64,000 nucleotides of DNA from Pseudorhizobium tarimense (lineage in GTDB: Bacteria > Pseudomonadota > Alphaproteobacteria > Rhizobiales > Rhizobiaceae), in assembly GCF_022968135.1 (NCBI RefSeq), contig NZ_JALJRA010000012.1, positions 109,612 to 173,611 on the forward strand, read 5' to 3'. The notes beneath the pieces are model-generated. The model did no database searches, had not been told where the DNA came from, and saw only the letters and a list, made by a program, of their open reading frames with translations. The position numbers and the translations under genes are program-made. This document shows, in pieces, positions 1 to 9,445 of this stretch (its first letter is position 1; each line of letters begins with the position of its first letter).

Positions 1-96
1 AAAGCGCAGCCCGTGAACGTTTATGCTCCGGTTTATGCGCGCATTCCGACGCGGATGGGAGATGTTTACGTGAAGGCCGCAAAATACGGCGGCTGA
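1..96 (+). CDS. C-terminal 31 residues of an unidentified protein (cut by window edge)
   Basis: The first reading frame is open from base 1 to a TGA at 94-96 and encodes the last 31 residues of a protein that starts outside the window. The tail is rich in Val, Tyr, Ala and Lys and ends in Tyr-Gly-Gly. I recognise no domain and offer no function. It converges on the cupin gene that begins 38 bases further on, with no obvious terminator between them. That this is coding rests only on the open frame at the edge, so confidence is moderate. Confidence 0.5.
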   Translation, partial: KAQPVNVYAPVYARIPTRMGDVYVKAAKYGG

Positions 97-134
97 TGCG
101 CGCTGCCTCTGCACCTCGCCGTAGCGCCTTTCCC

Positions 135-569
135 TCACCGTTCGGGCGCTGCGCCGGGTTCCCAGCCGGGCGGTTCCATCTCGAAGGCGGCAGAATCGAA
201 ACCGGGCGCAACCGTGCAGCCGACAAGCGTGAACCGTCCGGTCGGCTTCGCCGCCTGCCAGGCATTTGCAGGCACGATTGCCTGAGGGCGCTCGCCGCGC
301 TTGAGGTCGGATCCCAGCACGATCGTCTCGCTGATTCTCCCATCGGTGGAAATCGTCAGCTGCAAGGGATTGCCCGCGTAGAAGTGCCAAGCTTCCGCGG
401 CGTCGCGGACGCGATGCCAATGCGACCGTTCGCCGGCCTGCAGTAGGTAATAGATTGCGGTGGAATGGCCGCGGGTGCCGCCTGCGGTATCGCGGAAGGT
501 CTCGACATACCAGCCGCCCTCCGGGTGCCGTTGCATGCCGAGCGTTCGGATGATCGCATCCGGATCCAT
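135..569 (-). CDS. Cupin_5 (DUF985) family protein
   Basis: This 144-residue single-domain cupin has the family length. The opening motif HPEGGWYVETFR (residues 15-26) is the DUF985 signature. His50, His52, Glu59 and His62 (SHWHRV then EAWHFYAG) are the likely metal-coordinating positions of the beta barrel, and a GCTVAPGFDSAAFE block lies near residues 117-130. The substrate of this family is not established; some members bind sugar- or nucleotide-like ligands, so I give no reaction. The start lies one base past the glyoxalase II stop (571-573) on the same strand, so the two are probably co-transcribed. The family assignment is firm and the role unknown. Confidence 0.85.
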   Translation of the reverse strand: MDPDAIIRTLGMQRHPEGGWYVETFRDTAGGTRGHSTAIYYLLQAGERSHWHRVRDAAEAWHFYAGNPLQLTISTDGRISETIVLGSDLKRGERPQAIVPANAWQAAKPTGRFTLVGCTVAPGFDSAAFEMEPPGWEPGAAPER

Positions 570-570
570 C

Positions 571-1341
571 TCAGAAGCTGTCCTTGCGCCTGCGGATCTC
601 GGCGAAGACTTCCTCGTTCGTCTTGCTTTCCATCAAGAGGTTCCGGCGGATGGCGGGGTCGGTCGCCCGCAGGAAGGGGTTTGTCTCCTTTTCCAAGCCG
701 ATCGTTGTGGGGATGGTGAACCGGCCAGCTGCCCTTGCGGCCTCGATCTCGCGCAGCCTGTTCTGCAGCCGCGCATTGTCAGGGTCGATGGTGATGGCGA
801 AACGAGCATTCGACAGCGTGTATTCGTGACCGAAATAAACTGCGGTCTCGTCGGGCAGTGCTGCAAGCTTCTGCAGCGAGTGCCACATGTCGGCCGCCGG
901 TCGTTCGAAGAGCCGCCCGCAGCCAAGCGCAAAGAGGGTATCTGCCGCAAAGAGCAGCTTATCGTCGGGGAAGTGGTAGCAGATGTGCCCTGCCGTGTGG
1001 CCGGGCGTTTCAATGACACAGACGGTATGGTCGCCGAAGCGGAACTCGTCGCCGTCCGTTACCGACTGGTCGAGGCCTGGAATGGCAACCGCCTCATTGA
1101 TGGGGCCGATGATCTCGAGGTCGAACTTCTCCTTGAGTCCAAGGTTGCCCTCGACGTGGTCCGTATGATGATGCGTGGTCAGGATATGGGTCAACTTCCA
1201 GCCGCGCCGAGCCGCCGCGTCGCTGACCGCCTGTTCCTCCGGCGCATCGATCGACGCTGTCAGCCCCGTCTCCGGATCGTGAATGAGAACTCCGTAGTTA
1301 TCGCTACGGCATTGAAAGAGTTCGATCTCCAATGACTTCAT
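571..1341 (-). CDS. gloB: hydroxyacylglutathione hydrolase (glyoxalase II)
   Basis: This 256-residue enzyme hydrolyses S-D-lactoylglutathione to D-lactate and glutathione, the second step of methylglyoxal detoxification in the cytosol. The metallo-beta-lactamase metal site is complete: THHHTDH at 56-62, His115 in TPGHTAGH, Asp134 in AADTLF and His172 in GHEYT. The C-terminal substrate lobe carries the NPFLR motif near 221-225. Two adjacent ATG codons (1344 and 1341) follow a GGGGG ribosome-binding sequence; I chose the second because it gives the usual 256 residues and better spacing. It precedes the cupin gene by one base and diverges from the methyltransferase at 1430. Confidence 0.95.
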   Translation of the reverse strand: MKSLEIELFQCRSDNYGVLIHDPETGLTASIDAPEEQAVSDAAARRGWKLTHILTTHHHTDHVEGNLGLKEKFDLEIIGPINEAVAIPGLDQSVTDGDEFRFGDHTVCVIETPGHTAGHICYHFPDDKLLFAADTLFALGCGRLFERPAADMWHSLQKLAALPDETAVYFGHEYTLSNARFAITIDPDNARLQNRLREIEAARAAGRFTIPTTIGLEKETNPFLRATDPAIRRNLLMESKTNEEVFAEIRRRKDSF

Positions 1342-1429
1342 CATGCGCCCCCGTTGCAGACATGGTGTTTGCGAACAATGTAGAGATCCTGGCTTTGATG
1401 TCCAACCGCTCTCTGCTAGCAATTCGGCA

Positions 1430-2194
1430 ATGCATACCGATATCGTCGATCTTCGCGAATTCTATCACTCGCCGCTCGGCCAATTTGCCGAGCGGTCGAT
1501 TACGCTTGCGCTGTCTTCGCTCTGGGCCCGTTTGCCGGAAGAGAGGCTCGTCGGTCTCGGATATTCAGTGCCCTATCTCGATCGCTTCCGGGGAGACACA
1601 GAACGCACCTTCGCCTTCATGCCGGCCGGACAGGGTGCTGTGAACTGGCCGGTTGGCCAGCGCTCGACGACGGCGCTCGTGTTCGACGAGGAACTGCCGC
1701 TTCCCGACTCCTCCATTGACCGCATCCTGATGGTGCACTCGCTGGAATTTGCCGAGAACCCGCGCGAAACGCTGAAGGAGCTTTGGCGGGTGCTGGCGCC
1801 GGGCGGCCGGCTGGTGATGGTCGTGCCGAACAGGCGCGGCGTCTGGGCACGGATGGAGCACACGCCCTTCGGCTCCGGCCGCCCTTACTCGCGCGGACAG
1901 CTCACTTCCCTTTTGCGCGAAACCAACTTCACCCCGTCGGCAAGCGCCGAAGCGCTGTTCTTCCCGCCGTCGCGCATCCGCACCCTCCTGCGGCTTCGGA
2001 ACGTGCTTGAGCGGATGGGCCGCCGGTTCTGGCCGGTGTTTTCCGGCGTCATCATCGTCGAGGCCCAAAAGCGCCTCTACCAGGGCCTTCCGGTGGCGGC
2101 GCGCGCCTCGCGGCGGGTCTTCGTCCCCGTCCTGGCGCCGCAGGGCGTGCCGACGACACGGACGTCAGCCGGAGTGCTGGCGACGGAGGCGTGA
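1430..2194 (+). CDS. class I SAM-dependent methyltransferase-like protein
   Basis: This 254-residue protein has a Methyltransf_11-like core. A degenerate motif I ([10 protein letters not shown], about 41-50) is followed by the acidic stretch [17 protein letters not shown] (about 91-107) and [13 protein letters not shown] (about 122-134), the usual order in SAM methyltransferases. The Gly-rich SAM loop is less canonical than in UbiG at 43.2 kb, so catalytic activity is inferred rather than shown. Homologues sit beside gloB in rhizobia. I used the ATG at 1430, which leaves an 88-base divergent spacer to gloB; a longer frame would run into the opposite gene start. The substrate is unknown. Confidence 0.8.
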   Translation: MHTDIVDLREFYHSPLGQFAERSITLALSSLWARLPEERLVGLGYSVPYLDRFRGDTERTFAFMPAGQGAVNWPVGQRSTTALVFDEELPLPDSSIDRILMVHSLEFAENPRETLKELWRVLAPGGRLVMVVPNRRGVWARMEHTPFGSGRPYSRGQLTSLLRETNFTPSASAEALFFPPSRIRTLLRLRNVLERMGRRFWPVFSGVIIVEAQKRLYQGLPVAARASRRVFVPVLAPQGVPTTRTSAGVLATEA

Positions 2195-2270
2195 CCCTCG
2201 ACAAAGGCGGCTTTCGGCTTTAATGCCAAGGGATCATCCGCCGTCACCGGTACTCCAGAAGGTCGATCCT

Positions 2271-3380
2271 ATGAGCGTCGTCGTCAATGAGCCTGTTCCA
2301 CGTCCAGGTATCCTGGATATTGCCGCCTACGTGCCCGGCAAGGAACATGCGCCCGGCGTCGCTCGAGTATTCAAGCTCTCGTCGAACGAGACGCCGCTTG
2401 GGCCGAGTCCCAAGGCCAGAGAAGCGCTCAAGCAGGCGGTGGATCATCTCGAGATCTACCCTGATGGACAGGCGACCGAGTTGCGGGAGGCAATCGCTGC
2501 CGTACATGGCCTGAACCCGGCCAACATTCTTTGCGGCAATGGCTCGGACGAGCTGCTCGGCCTGCTCTGCCACGTTTATCTCGGAGCTGGCGACGAAGGG
2601 ATCATCACCGAACATGGCTTCCTGGTCTACAAGATCCAGATCATGGGTGCCTGCGCAACGCCGGTTATCGTGAAGGAAAAGGATGCGACGGTGGATGTCG
2701 ACGCAATCCTCGCCGCCGTGACGGAGAAGACAAAGATCGTCTTTCTCGCCAATCCGGCCAACCCGACCGGCACCTATGTTCCGGTGACCGAGATCCGCCG
2801 CCTGCAGGCTGCCTTGCCGAAGAACGTCGTCCTCGTGCTGGATGCGGCCTATGCGGAATATGTCCGGCGCAACGACTATGAGGCGGGGCTGGAGCTCGTC
2901 TCCAACAGCCGCAATGTCGTGATGACCCGCACTTTTTCCAAGGTGTACGGTCTGGCAGCGCTGCGGATCGGCTGGATGTATGCGCCGGCCGCCATCATCG
3001 ATGCGCTCAACCGCGTGCGCGGCCCGTTCAACATGAACGCGCCGGCAATCGCTGCCGGCGCGGCAGCCGTTCGGGACCAGGCGTTCATCGAGAAGGCGGT
3101 GGAGTACAACAACCTGTGGCTCGACAAGCTGTCGCATGCCTTGGAGGCGATCGGGCTGAAGGTGACGCCGTCCGTGACGAATTTTCTGCTGATCCACTTC
3201 CCCGATACGGATGGGAAGCGGGCGGAAGACGCAGATGCCTTCCTCACCAGCCGCGGCTATATCCTGCGCGCCGTCAGGGGCTATGGTTTCCCGAACGCGC
3301 TCCGTATGAGCGTCGGCACCGAGGAAGCCAATCGCGGCGTGGTCGAGACACTCGGCGAGTTCATGGGAAGGAACCCATGA
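2271..3380 (+). CDS. hisC: histidinol-phosphate aminotransferase
   Basis: This 369-residue fold-type I PLP aminotransferase interconverts histidinol phosphate and imidazole acetol phosphate. In rhizobia such HisC2-like enzymes may also transaminate aromatic precursors. Visible sites are Asn161 in NPANPTG, Asp191 and Tyr194 in DAAYAEY, the Schiff-base Lys224 in TFSK, and the phosphate-binding Arg232 in LRIGW. The start at 2271 follows AGAAGG; frames opening further upstream lie inside the methyltransferase gene. Its stop overlaps the next start by four bases (ATGA), so it forms an operon with the prephenate/arogenate dehydrogenase. That pairing suggests a role in tyrosine/phenylalanine synthesis as well as, or instead of, histidine synthesis. 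Confidence 0.93.
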   Translation: MSVVVNEPVPRPGILDIAAYVPGKEHAPGVARVFKLSSNETPLGPSPKAREALKQAVDHLEIYPDGQATELREAIAAVHGLNPANILCGNGSDELLGLLCHVYLGAGDEGIITEHGFLVYKIQIMGACATPVIVKEKDATVDVDAILAAVTEKTKIVFLANPANPTGTYVPVTEIRRLQAALPKNVVLVLDAAYAEYVRRNDYEAGLELVSNSRNVVMTRTFSKVYGLAALRIGWMYAPAAIIDALNRVRGPFNMNAPAIAAGAAAVRDQAFIEKAVEYNNLWLDKLSHALEAIGLKVTPSVTNFLLIHFPDTDGKRAEDADAFLTSRGYILRAVRGYGFPNALRMSVGTEEANRGVVETLGEFMGRNP

Positions 3381-4303
3381 GCGGTGTCCTGTTCGACCGG
3401 ATCGCGCTGATCGGCATTGGCCTCATCGGTTCCTCCATTGCCCGCGACGCCAAGGCACTCGGACTGGCGAGGAATGTGGTGGTTTCCACGCGCAGTGCCG
3501 AGACACTGGCCCGCGCGGAAGAGTTGCATCTGGGCACCTCCTATGTGGCATCGGCGGCGGAGGCCGTCGATGACGCCGATCTCGTGGTCGTGTCGGTCCC
3601 GGTCGGGGCCTCGGAGGCAGTGGCACAGCAGATCGCGTCACACCTGAAGCCTGGCGCGATCGTGACCGACGTTGGTTCGACCAAGGCATCGGTCATTGCG
3701 CAGATGGCGCCGCATATGCCGGATGGCGTCCATTTCATTCCCGGCCACCCGCTGGCGGGCACGGAAAAATCCGGCCCCGACGCCGGCTTCGAAGGGCTGT
3801 TTCGTGGTCGCTGGTGCATCTTCACGCCGCTGCCCGACACCGATCCGCAGGCGCTCGGTAAGTTGAAGGCATTCTGGACAGCCCTCGGTTCGCGCATCGA
3901 CGAGATGGACCCGCAGCATCACGACAAGGTGCTCGCCATCGTTTCTCACCTGCCGCACATCATCGCCTACAACATCGTCGGTACGGCCGATGACCTGGAG
4001 ACGGTGACGGAATCGGAGGTCATCAAGTACTCCGCCTCCGGTTTCCGCGACTTTACCCGTCTGGCCGCATCCGACCCCACGATGTGGCGTGACGTATGCC
4101 TGCACAACAGGGAAGCGATCCTGGAGATGCTGGCGCGCTTCTCGGAAGATCTCGCCTATCTGCAGCGGGCGATCCGCTGGGGTGAGGGAGACAAGTTGTT
4201 CGAGCTTTTCACCCGCACGCGCGCCGTTCGGCGGTCGATCATCGAGGCAGGCCAGGACGTGGACGTGCCGGATTTCGGCCGCCACGCGCTAGACAAGAAA
4301 TAG
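3377..4303 (+). CDS. tyrC: prephenate/arogenate (cyclohexadienyl) dehydrogenase
   Basis: This 308-residue NAD(P)-dependent TyrA-family dehydrogenase oxidatively decarboxylates prephenate or arogenate in tyrosine synthesis. The Rossmann loop GIGLIGSS is at residues 13-20. The family motif [11 protein letters not shown] (123-133) contains the catalytic His124, and the C-terminal helical dimerisation domain includes SHLPH and [15 protein letters not shown]. No chorismate mutase or ACT domain is attached, so this is the short monofunctional form. The start overlaps the hisC stop (ATGA), implying translational coupling. Five bases separate its stop from the convergent DUF2125 gene. Confidence 0.93.
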   Translation: MSGVLFDRIALIGIGLIGSSIARDAKALGLARNVVVSTRSAETLARAEELHLGTSYVASAAEAVDDADLVVVSVPVGASEAVAQQIASHLKPGAIVTDVGSTKASVIAQMAPHMPDGVHFIPGHPLAGTEKSGPDAGFEGLFRGRWCIFTPLPDTDPQALGKLKAFWTALGSRIDEMDPQHHDKVLAIVSHLPHIIAYNIVGTADDLETVTESEVIKYSASGFRDFTRLAASDPTMWRDVCLHNREAILEMLARFSEDLAYLQRAIRWGEGDKLFELFTRTRAVRRSIIEAGQDVDVPDFGRHALDKK

Positions 4304-4308
4304 TCTCG

Positions 4309-5316
4309 TCAGATCGGCGGGATTTCACCGACAGGGATGAAGCCGCCGGCAAAGACCTTACCGTGATTGACGGTCAGATCGATCGAGGCGCTCTGCCCGC
4401 CGCCGTTCAGGGCCGAGAGCATGCCCGCCACCGTCTGGAGAACCGGTGCGACTTCCGGGAAGGCTTGGGCGAGGCTGTTCCGCCAGGCTTCGATCTGGTC
4501 GACCTTAAGTTTGAGCTTTCCGGACAGGTAACCCTCCTCATCGATCGAGAAGGGGCCGCTTACGGTAATTGTCCGCCCTTCTCCGAGATCGGCCGACAGG
4601 CTGTGCATCTCGCCCTGAGTCCCATAGAGCGTAATACCATTCGGATCGGTGCCGTCAATGATGCCGCCGCGTCCGACGAGTGTCACATCGACGGTCGCCG
4701 TTACCGGGGGTAGAAGTTCCGGCACGTCCTGAGCGGTTACGCGCGCATTCTCCAGCAGCAAAGCCGCGTCCAGATCGGCACCGTTCTGACGTAGATGCAT
4801 CTCGGTGCGGTCGGCGCCGATGTTCAAGGACTGCCCGGCTGCTGTCGAGACGATGCTCGTCGTGCCCTGGCGAATGACGGTAGAGGAGCGCTCGACGCCG
4901 TCATGCTTGGCGATGAGGCTCGACTGCAGGCTCTCCCAGTCGCTGGATACGGTCAGACCATGGCTCGTTCGCAGCTGCGCAGGAGCATCCGCTTCCCAGA
5001 CGATGTGGCCCGGGTCGTAGACCTGCGCCGCTGACCGCAATGCGCCAATGGTCGCCGAGATTCCGTTGTTGCGGTCGTCAAGCGATGCGCTGGAGCAGAA
5101 TAAGCCGATCCGGAAGGGGTAGCCGCGGTAAGTGGCGTCCGTGCATTGTGCGGTGATGCCATTCGCTTCCTGGCTGCCTAGCAGCGCCAGCGTCTTCTCC
5201 TTGAGGGCGTGAGCCGCGTAGAACCACCCGCCTGTGTAGAGTGCGATCGCCAGGACGATGGCGGTAGCGAGAAGCCAAATCTTGCGGCTGACGCTGGTTC
5301 GGCTTGACGCTGCCAT
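4309..5316 (-). CDS. DUF2125 family membrane-anchored periplasmic protein
   Basis: This 335-residue protein has one N-terminal membrane segment or uncleaved signal (about residues 12-34, with Arg/Lys before it) followed by a large predicted periplasmic beta-rich region. The pattern of a CTDATYRGYPFRIGLFC block (about 58-74), repeated beta-strand blocks and a closing LTVNHGKVFAGGFIPVG stretch matches DUF2125, an alphaproteobacterial family of unknown function, possibly AsmA-like. I used the ATG at 5316 because GGGAGAA precedes it by six bases; the longer open frame has no such site. It faces away from the gamma-glutamylcyclotransferase gene at 5371. Confidence 0.82.
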   Translation of the reverse strand: MAASSRTSVSRKIWLLATAIVLAIALYTGGWFYAAHALKEKTLALLGSQEANGITAQCTDATYRGYPFRIGLFCSSASLDDRNNGISATIGALRSAAQVYDPGHIVWEADAPAQLRTSHGLTVSSDWESLQSSLIAKHDGVERSSTVIRQGTTSIVSTAAGQSLNIGADRTEMHLRQNGADLDAALLLENARVTAQDVPELLPPVTATVDVTLVGRGGIIDGTDPNGITLYGTQGEMHSLSADLGEGRTITVSGPFSIDEEGYLSGKLKLKVDQIEAWRNSLAQAFPEVAPVLQTVAGMLSALNGGGQSASIDLTVNHGKVFAGGFIPVGEIPPI

Positions 5317-5370
5317 GATGTTCTCCCAATGGTGGCCGTGATGCAGCGCGAGGCACGCTGCCGGGAACGC

Positions 5371-5904
5371 ATGGCGCCGGATATGGACGAATTTTGGGTA
5401 TTTGGCTACGGGTCGCTGATGTGGAATCCGGGCTTCACCTACCTTGAGAAAGCAGAAGCACACGTATTCGGTTACCGCCGCTCCCTCTGCGTCCGGTCTC
5501 ATGTTCACCGCGGAACCCCGGATCAGCCGGGGCTTGTTCTCGGGCTCGATCGCGGAGGATCCTGCCGGGGCGTCGCCTTTCGGGTCGATCAGGGCGAGAA
5601 GCCGGAGGTTCTCGACTACCTGCGTGCCCGAGAGCTGGTGACGCATGTCTACAAGGAGCGCATCCTGCCTGTGGCACTTCGGGGAGGGCGCCAGGTGCAA
5701 GCGGTGGGCTATGTCGTGGATCGGGCGCATTGTCAATATGCGGGGGCGCTCGACGTGGACGAGGCTGCGGACATTGTCCGCAGGGCGGCAGGAAGGTCAG
5801 GCCCCAACCCTGCCTATGTGATCAACACGGTCGCCCATCTCAGGCAGATGGGCATCCGTGATCATTGGCTCGAGGGCGTCGAGAGATTGGTCACCACCGA
5901 CTGA
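5371..5904 (+). CDS. gamma-glutamylcyclotransferase, ChaC type
   Basis: This protein of about 177 residues contains the signature VFGYGSLMWNPGF (10-22), which forms the substrate pocket, and the catalytic Glu88 in the ARE motif. ChaC-type enzymes cleave the gamma-glutamyl residue of glutathione to give 5-oxoproline and Cys-Gly in the cytosol. The ATG at 5371 has GGGA six bases upstream; the next ATG (5383) is an alternative that removes four residues. The 3' end overlaps the convergent acyltransferase gene by 43 bases, so one of the two C-termini is read antisense to the other. Confidence 0.88.
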   Translation: MAPDMDEFWVFGYGSLMWNPGFTYLEKAEAHVFGYRRSLCVRSHVHRGTPDQPGLVLGLDRGGSCRGVAFRVDQGEKPEVLDYLRARELVTHVYKERILPVALRGGRQVQAVGYVVDRAHCQYAGALDVDEAADIVRRAAGRSGPNPAYVINTVAHLRQMGIRDHWLEGVERLVTTD

Positions 5905-6692
5905 AGCTGCTGCTCCGACCGCAACTCGGCCAGGCGATTGGCCGCCGTGGCCGGCAGGCGCAGATGCGGATTTGCCTCTACGGTGTCGATCAGCAGCTCG
6001 TCGCTCGCCTTTTCTAGCGTCGTCACCAGCGTCTTGAAGAACTCGTCTGGGTCGAGCCCCGGCATGATCGGTGGCAGGATGCGGACCTTGAAATGGCCTG
6101 GAAAGCGGATCGAGCGGCGGCGTGGCCAGAACAGCCCAGGATGCATGGCGATTGGCACGACCGGTACCTGGATGTCCCGGTAGATGCGGGCGATCCCATA
6201 GCGATACTCCGGCTCGGCCCCCGGCGGCCGGCGCGTGCCTTCCGGATAGATGATCAGCTGGCGGCCGTTGTCCATCTCCTGCTTGGTACGCTCCATCACC
6301 GCGACCATGACCTTGCCGCGGGCGCCGCGGTTGACCGGAATCATCCGCTGTTTCATCACGTACCAGCCGAACAGCGGGATCCAGGTGAGCTCGCGCTTGA
6401 GGATGTAGACCGGGTCCTTCTGCCAGGGCAGCAGCGCGAACGTGTCCCAGAAGGACTGGTGTTTCGGGGCGAAGATGCAGCCGCCCTCGGGGACGTTTTC
6501 CAGACCTTCGATCTCGAAGGTGGTGCCGACGATCTTCTTCATCAGCCAATGGTTCGACCGCGCCCAGTTCTTCGGGATGTCGTAGGCCTTCTTGCGCGGC
6601 AGGATGAAGTAGACCGGCGTCAGGACGATCATCTGAAGGATGAGGTTCGCGTAGAACGCCATGTTGAAGAGGATGGAGCGGACCATCAGCAT
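5862..6692 (-). CDS. plsC: 1-acyl-sn-glycerol-3-phosphate acyltransferase (PlsC family)
   Basis: This 276-residue inner-membrane enzyme transfers an acyl chain to lysophosphatidate to form phosphatidic acid. An N-terminal hydrophobic segment (about 8-32) precedes the acyltransferase motif KHQSFWDT, with the H-x4-D pair His78/Asp83. The block NRGARGK (121-127) and the glycerol-phosphate-binding IYPEGTRRP (148-156) follow. The ATG at 6692 has AAGGGGAA at suitable spacing and is preferred over the longer frame. The YdcF-like gene lies 73 bases upstream on the same strand. The 43-base 3' overlap with the cyclotransferase is real on this annotation, since both C-termini look intact. Confidence 0.92.
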   Translation of the reverse strand: MLMVRSILFNMAFYANLILQMIVLTPVYFILPRKKAYDIPKNWARSNHWLMKKIVGTTFEIEGLENVPEGGCIFAPKHQSFWDTFALLPWQKDPVYILKRELTWIPLFGWYVMKQRMIPVNRGARGKVMVAVMERTKQEMDNGRQLIIYPEGTRRPPGAEPEYRYGIARIYRDIQVPVVPIAMHPGLFWPRRRSIRFPGHFKVRILPPIMPGLDPDEFFKTLVTTLEKASDELLIDTVEANPHLRLPATAANRLAELRSEQQLQSVVTNLSTPSSQ

Positions 6693-6765
6693 GCGGCAGT
6701 TTCCCCTTGGACCACGGCTGCCTACACGAGATCCTTGCGGAGCGAAAGGAGGAGGTGATCTTGAA

Positions 6766-7506
6766 CTAGTGCGCGAAGCTTGCAGCGGAAGCGTCGCCTT
6801 CCTCTCGGGTTCGCAGCCCGCTGGCGCGGGCGATGCCGATCCAGTCCCTTGCGTTCGCGGCGACCACCTTGATGTATTCGCCAATCATGGTGCGCAAGAC
6901 GTCGGGCTCGGTAAACCAGGCCTTGCGCGTCAGGTCTGAATTGACGACGGGGTAGGGGATGTAATCGGTAGCCGGATCGACGCGCCGCAGTTCATGCAGG
7001 CTGCGCGGCATGTGGTAGTTGTTGGTCACCACCAGCACGACCGAAAAGCCGTTGTCATGGATCCAGCGGGAGATCTCGTTGGCATTGCCGATCGTGTCGA
7101 GGGCGTCGTAGCCGATGTCGACGCAGCAGGAGAAGAGGTCCGTCGGCGTCTGCGTCATTTTGCGGATCTGCGCCGGCGTGGTCGAGGGATGCGCGCCGGA
7201 GATCAGCAGCCGCTTGCCGGCACCGTCGCGCAGCAGCCCCATCGCCTGGTCGATCCGCTGATAGCCGCCGGTCAAGACGACGATCGCATCTGCCTTCACG
7301 CTTTCCGGTGGCTTCAGCGAGGCGACGGAATCGGCAAACCAGAGAAAGCCGCCGAACACGGCGGCGATCATCAGGAAAGAGGTCAGGATCAGCCACCTTG
7401 CCGTGCGCCGCAGCCGGCTGTGGCGCGAGAAAAGCTGGCGGCCCACGCCCTTGCGCGGACGTTCCTTCTGCAATCGATCATCTCTCGGCGAACGACTCGT
7501 GCTCAT
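6766..7506 (-). CDS. YdcF family (DUF218) membrane protein
   Basis: This 246-residue protein has a basic N-terminus, one membrane segment (about 38-58) and a DUF218/YdcF domain outside. Conserved elements are ADAIVVLTGG (72-81), GAGKRLLISGAHP (95-107) and TNNYHMPRSLHEL. Family members include the SanA and ElyC types, linked to envelope integrity and peptidoglycan-precursor metabolism, but no reaction is proven. It lies between ftsX and plsC on the same strand, 67 bases from ftsX, consistent with an envelope cluster. The function is inferred only from family and neighbours. Confidence 0.85.
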   Translation of the reverse strand: MSTSRSPRDDRLQKERPRKGVGRQLFSRHSRLRRTARWLILTSFLMIAAVFGGFLWFADSVASLKPPESVKADAIVVLTGGYQRIDQAMGLLRDGAGKRLLISGAHPSTTPAQIRKMTQTPTDLFSCCVDIGYDALDTIGNANEISRWIHDNGFSVVLVVTNNYHMPRSLHELRRVDPATDYIPYPVVNSDLTRKAWFTEPDVLRTMIGEYIKVVAANARDWIGIARASGLRTREEGDASAASFAH

Positions 7507-7573
7507 GATTCAGTGCATAAACCCACTTCGTGGCGGAGAATAGGTGTCTGCGACCAACTCTTTTCACCGCAGG

Positions 7574-8581
7574 TCAGGATGCGGGCAGGCCATCGGACCG
7601 CCCCGGGTCGGAGCGGATGAGGTCGATCTCATCGATGTTCCTCATGACGGTGAAGCGCGCCGTCAGCGTCGTCAGGAGCGCGATGACGATCATGGTGGCG
7701 AAGATGCCGAGATAGCCGGCGAGGCCAAGCGAGAAGGTGCCGAAGAGGGCCGTCGCCTGGTCGCTTTCCGGCGTCGCCCGTGAGCTCGCCTGCCAGGCGC
7801 CCAGAATAGCGAACAGGATTGCCGCCACCGCGCTGCCTGCGGCAGATCCCTTGAGGCTTATCTTCAAGAAGTGCTTCTGGAATTCGCGCGCAACAAATGC
7901 ACTCTCGGCGCCGACGAAGTGCAACACCTCCACGATATGCCGATTGCCGGAGATCACGCCGCGCGTGGCGAAGACGACGGTCAGCACCATGGCGGTGAAG
8001 ACAAGGATGAGAACACCGGTGCCGATCCACACCGTGGTGCTTGCCATGGAAACCAGACGGTCGACCCAGGTGCGGTGGTCGTCGAGGAAGGCCTGCGGGA
8101 TCTCCTTAGAGAGAAGGTCTCGCATGGCAACAAAATCAGGTGGGTTCTGCTCGTCGATCGTGATGATCACGAGCCGCGGCACCGGCAGCTCGTTGAGATC
8201 AAGGCCTGTACCAAGCCACGGCTCGAGAAGCCGGGCCGTCGCGGCATCATCCATGATCGTGCCTTCCTGGGTGCCGACGAAGCCGAGCGCCAGGTTCTTC
8301 GCCTTCTCAAGGGTGGCGTCCATGTCCAGCCCTTCGGAAGGCTTGATCTGGATCGTGATTTCGCGGGAGATCTCACTCTGCCAACCTGTCGCCGTTGCTC
8401 GGACCATGGTGACGGCACCAAGCGTCAGACAGGCCAGAAACGCCATGATGGCGATCACCACCATCAGTGCGTTGCCCTGAATATTGGAGGGGGGCAGGAT
8501 CGGCGCCGTCGGTCGCACCCGCATCGGCGCGCGGCGTGGGGTAGCGGTGCCTTCTGCTTTGGGTCGGGCCATCTCATTCAT
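7574..8581 (-). CDS. ftsX: cell division ABC-type permease FtsX
   Basis: This 335-residue membrane partner of FtsE has a cytoplasmic N-terminus rich in Arg and Pro, a first membrane segment at about 36-60, and a periplasmic loop of about 120 residues. Three further membrane segments (about 182-208, 247-268 and 291-313) form the FtsX/MacB-type core. FtsEX uses ATP to control peptidoglycan hydrolases at the septum and transports nothing. The start overlaps the ftsE stop by eight bases, so the pair is translationally coupled. A closer ATG at codon 4 is an alternative start. Confidence 0.93.
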   Translation of the reverse strand: MNEMARPKAEGTATPRRAPMRVRPTAPILPPSNIQGNALMVVIAIMAFLACLTLGAVTMVRATATGWQSEISREITIQIKPSEGLDMDATLEKAKNLALGFVGTQEGTIMDDAATARLLEPWLGTGLDLNELPVPRLVIITIDEQNPPDFVAMRDLLSKEIPQAFLDDHRTWVDRLVSMASTTVWIGTGVLILVFTAMVLTVVFATRGVISGNRHIVEVLHFVGAESAFVAREFQKHFLKISLKGSAAGSAVAAILFAILGAWQASSRATPESDQATALFGTFSLGLAGYLGIFATMIVIALLTTLTARFTVMRNIDEIDLIRSDPGRSDGLPAS

Positions 8582-9233
8582 AGATATCGAGCCGCCCTTC
8601 TGTCAGGATCATCCGGCGCGCATTTACCTGATCCATCAGCCCGAGGTCGTGGGTTGCAATGACCACGGCGGTTCCGAGCCGGTTCAGTTCGAGAAAGAGG
8701 CTGAGAAGTCGTTGCGCCATTGGCGGGTCGACATTGCCGGTCGGCTCGTCGGCCAGGAGGATTTCCGGGCGGTCCATCAGGGCCCGGGCGATTGCGGCAC
8801 GCTGCTTCTCGCCACCCGAAAGCACCGGCGGCAGGACATTGATACGCTCGCCAAGCCCAACCCACTTCAGCAGTTCGATCACATCGTTGCGGTAGCTGCT
8901 CTCCTCCTTGCCACGCACGCGCAGCGGCAGGGCCACGTTCTCGTACGTGGTCAGGTGATCCAGCAGCCGGAAATCCTGAAACACGATGCCCACTCGGCGG
9001 CGAAGCATCGGGAGCTCCCCACGCGGGATCTGTGACAGGTCGCGGCCGAACATGCGGATCAGCCCGCGGGTCGGCTGGAGTGACATGAAGAGCAGACGCA
9101 GGAGCGTTGTCTTGCCTGCACCTGAGGGGCCGGTCAGGAACTGGAACGACCGCTTCGGGATGTCGAACGTCATGTCCCGGAGGATCTCCGGGCCCATCCC
9201 ATAGCGCAGGCCGACATTTTCGAAGTGGATCAA
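8574..9233 (-). CDS. ftsE: cell division ATP-binding protein FtsE
   Basis: This 219-residue ABC ATPase shows every nucleotide-binding motif: Walker A GPSGAGKTT (35-43), the Q-loop in FQDFRLLDH (85-93), the signature LSGGEKQR (138-145), Walker B ILLADEPTG (158-166) and the switch His in IATHD. It binds FtsX at the cytoplasmic face of the septal membrane. The start is a TTG at 9233; no in-frame ATG precedes the conserved first residues IHFENVGLRYG, and the ribosome-binding site is weak (AGGA 13 bases away), suggesting modest initiation. A TTAACCAT motif at 9337 lies in the divergent spacer shared with the gene at 9446. Confidence 0.94.
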   Translation of the reverse strand: MIHFENVGLRYGMGPEILRDMTFDIPKRSFQFLTGPSGAGKTTLLRLLFMSLQPTRGLIRMFGRDLSQIPRGELPMLRRRVGIVFQDFRLLDHLTTYENVALPLRVRGKEESSYRNDVIELLKWVGLGERINVLPPVLSGGEKQRAAIARALMDRPEILLADEPTGNVDPPMAQRLLSLFLELNRLGTAVVIATHDLGLMDQVNARRMILTEGRLDIYE

Positions 9234-9336
9234 TGGAAAATCGCAATCCTGATGTTCATTCAGCCGACCTGTTGCCGGCTAGCGCACTTCAACCGCCACC
9301 GGAATAGGTCGATTTCGAGGCCGCATTCGCGAAGCA

Positions 9337-9344
9337 TTAACCAT
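9337..9344 (+). promoter_or_regulatory. candidate CtrA half-site (TTAACCAT) between ftsE and the 9446 gene
   Basis: TTAACCAT stands about 100 bases from both divergent starts. This octamer resembles the half-site recognised by the cell-cycle regulator CtrA in rhizobia. A single octamer occurs by chance, so this is only a candidate. Its place upstream of ftsEX and close to cpdR, whose pathway controls CtrA stability, makes it worth listing. Confidence 0.3.
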
Positions 9345-9445
9345 TCGAATCTACGACTGGGTAGGATTCGATTCAATGCCGACGTTCCTTCATCCACCTG
9401 AGGGGATCTGTCGGCACCAGTGCAGCTCCTGCCGAAAAGGGGAGA

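Noticed and set aside
460..1335. Open frame antisense to cupin and glyoxalase II genes
   Set aside because: Both opposite genes have full motif sets; this frame has none.
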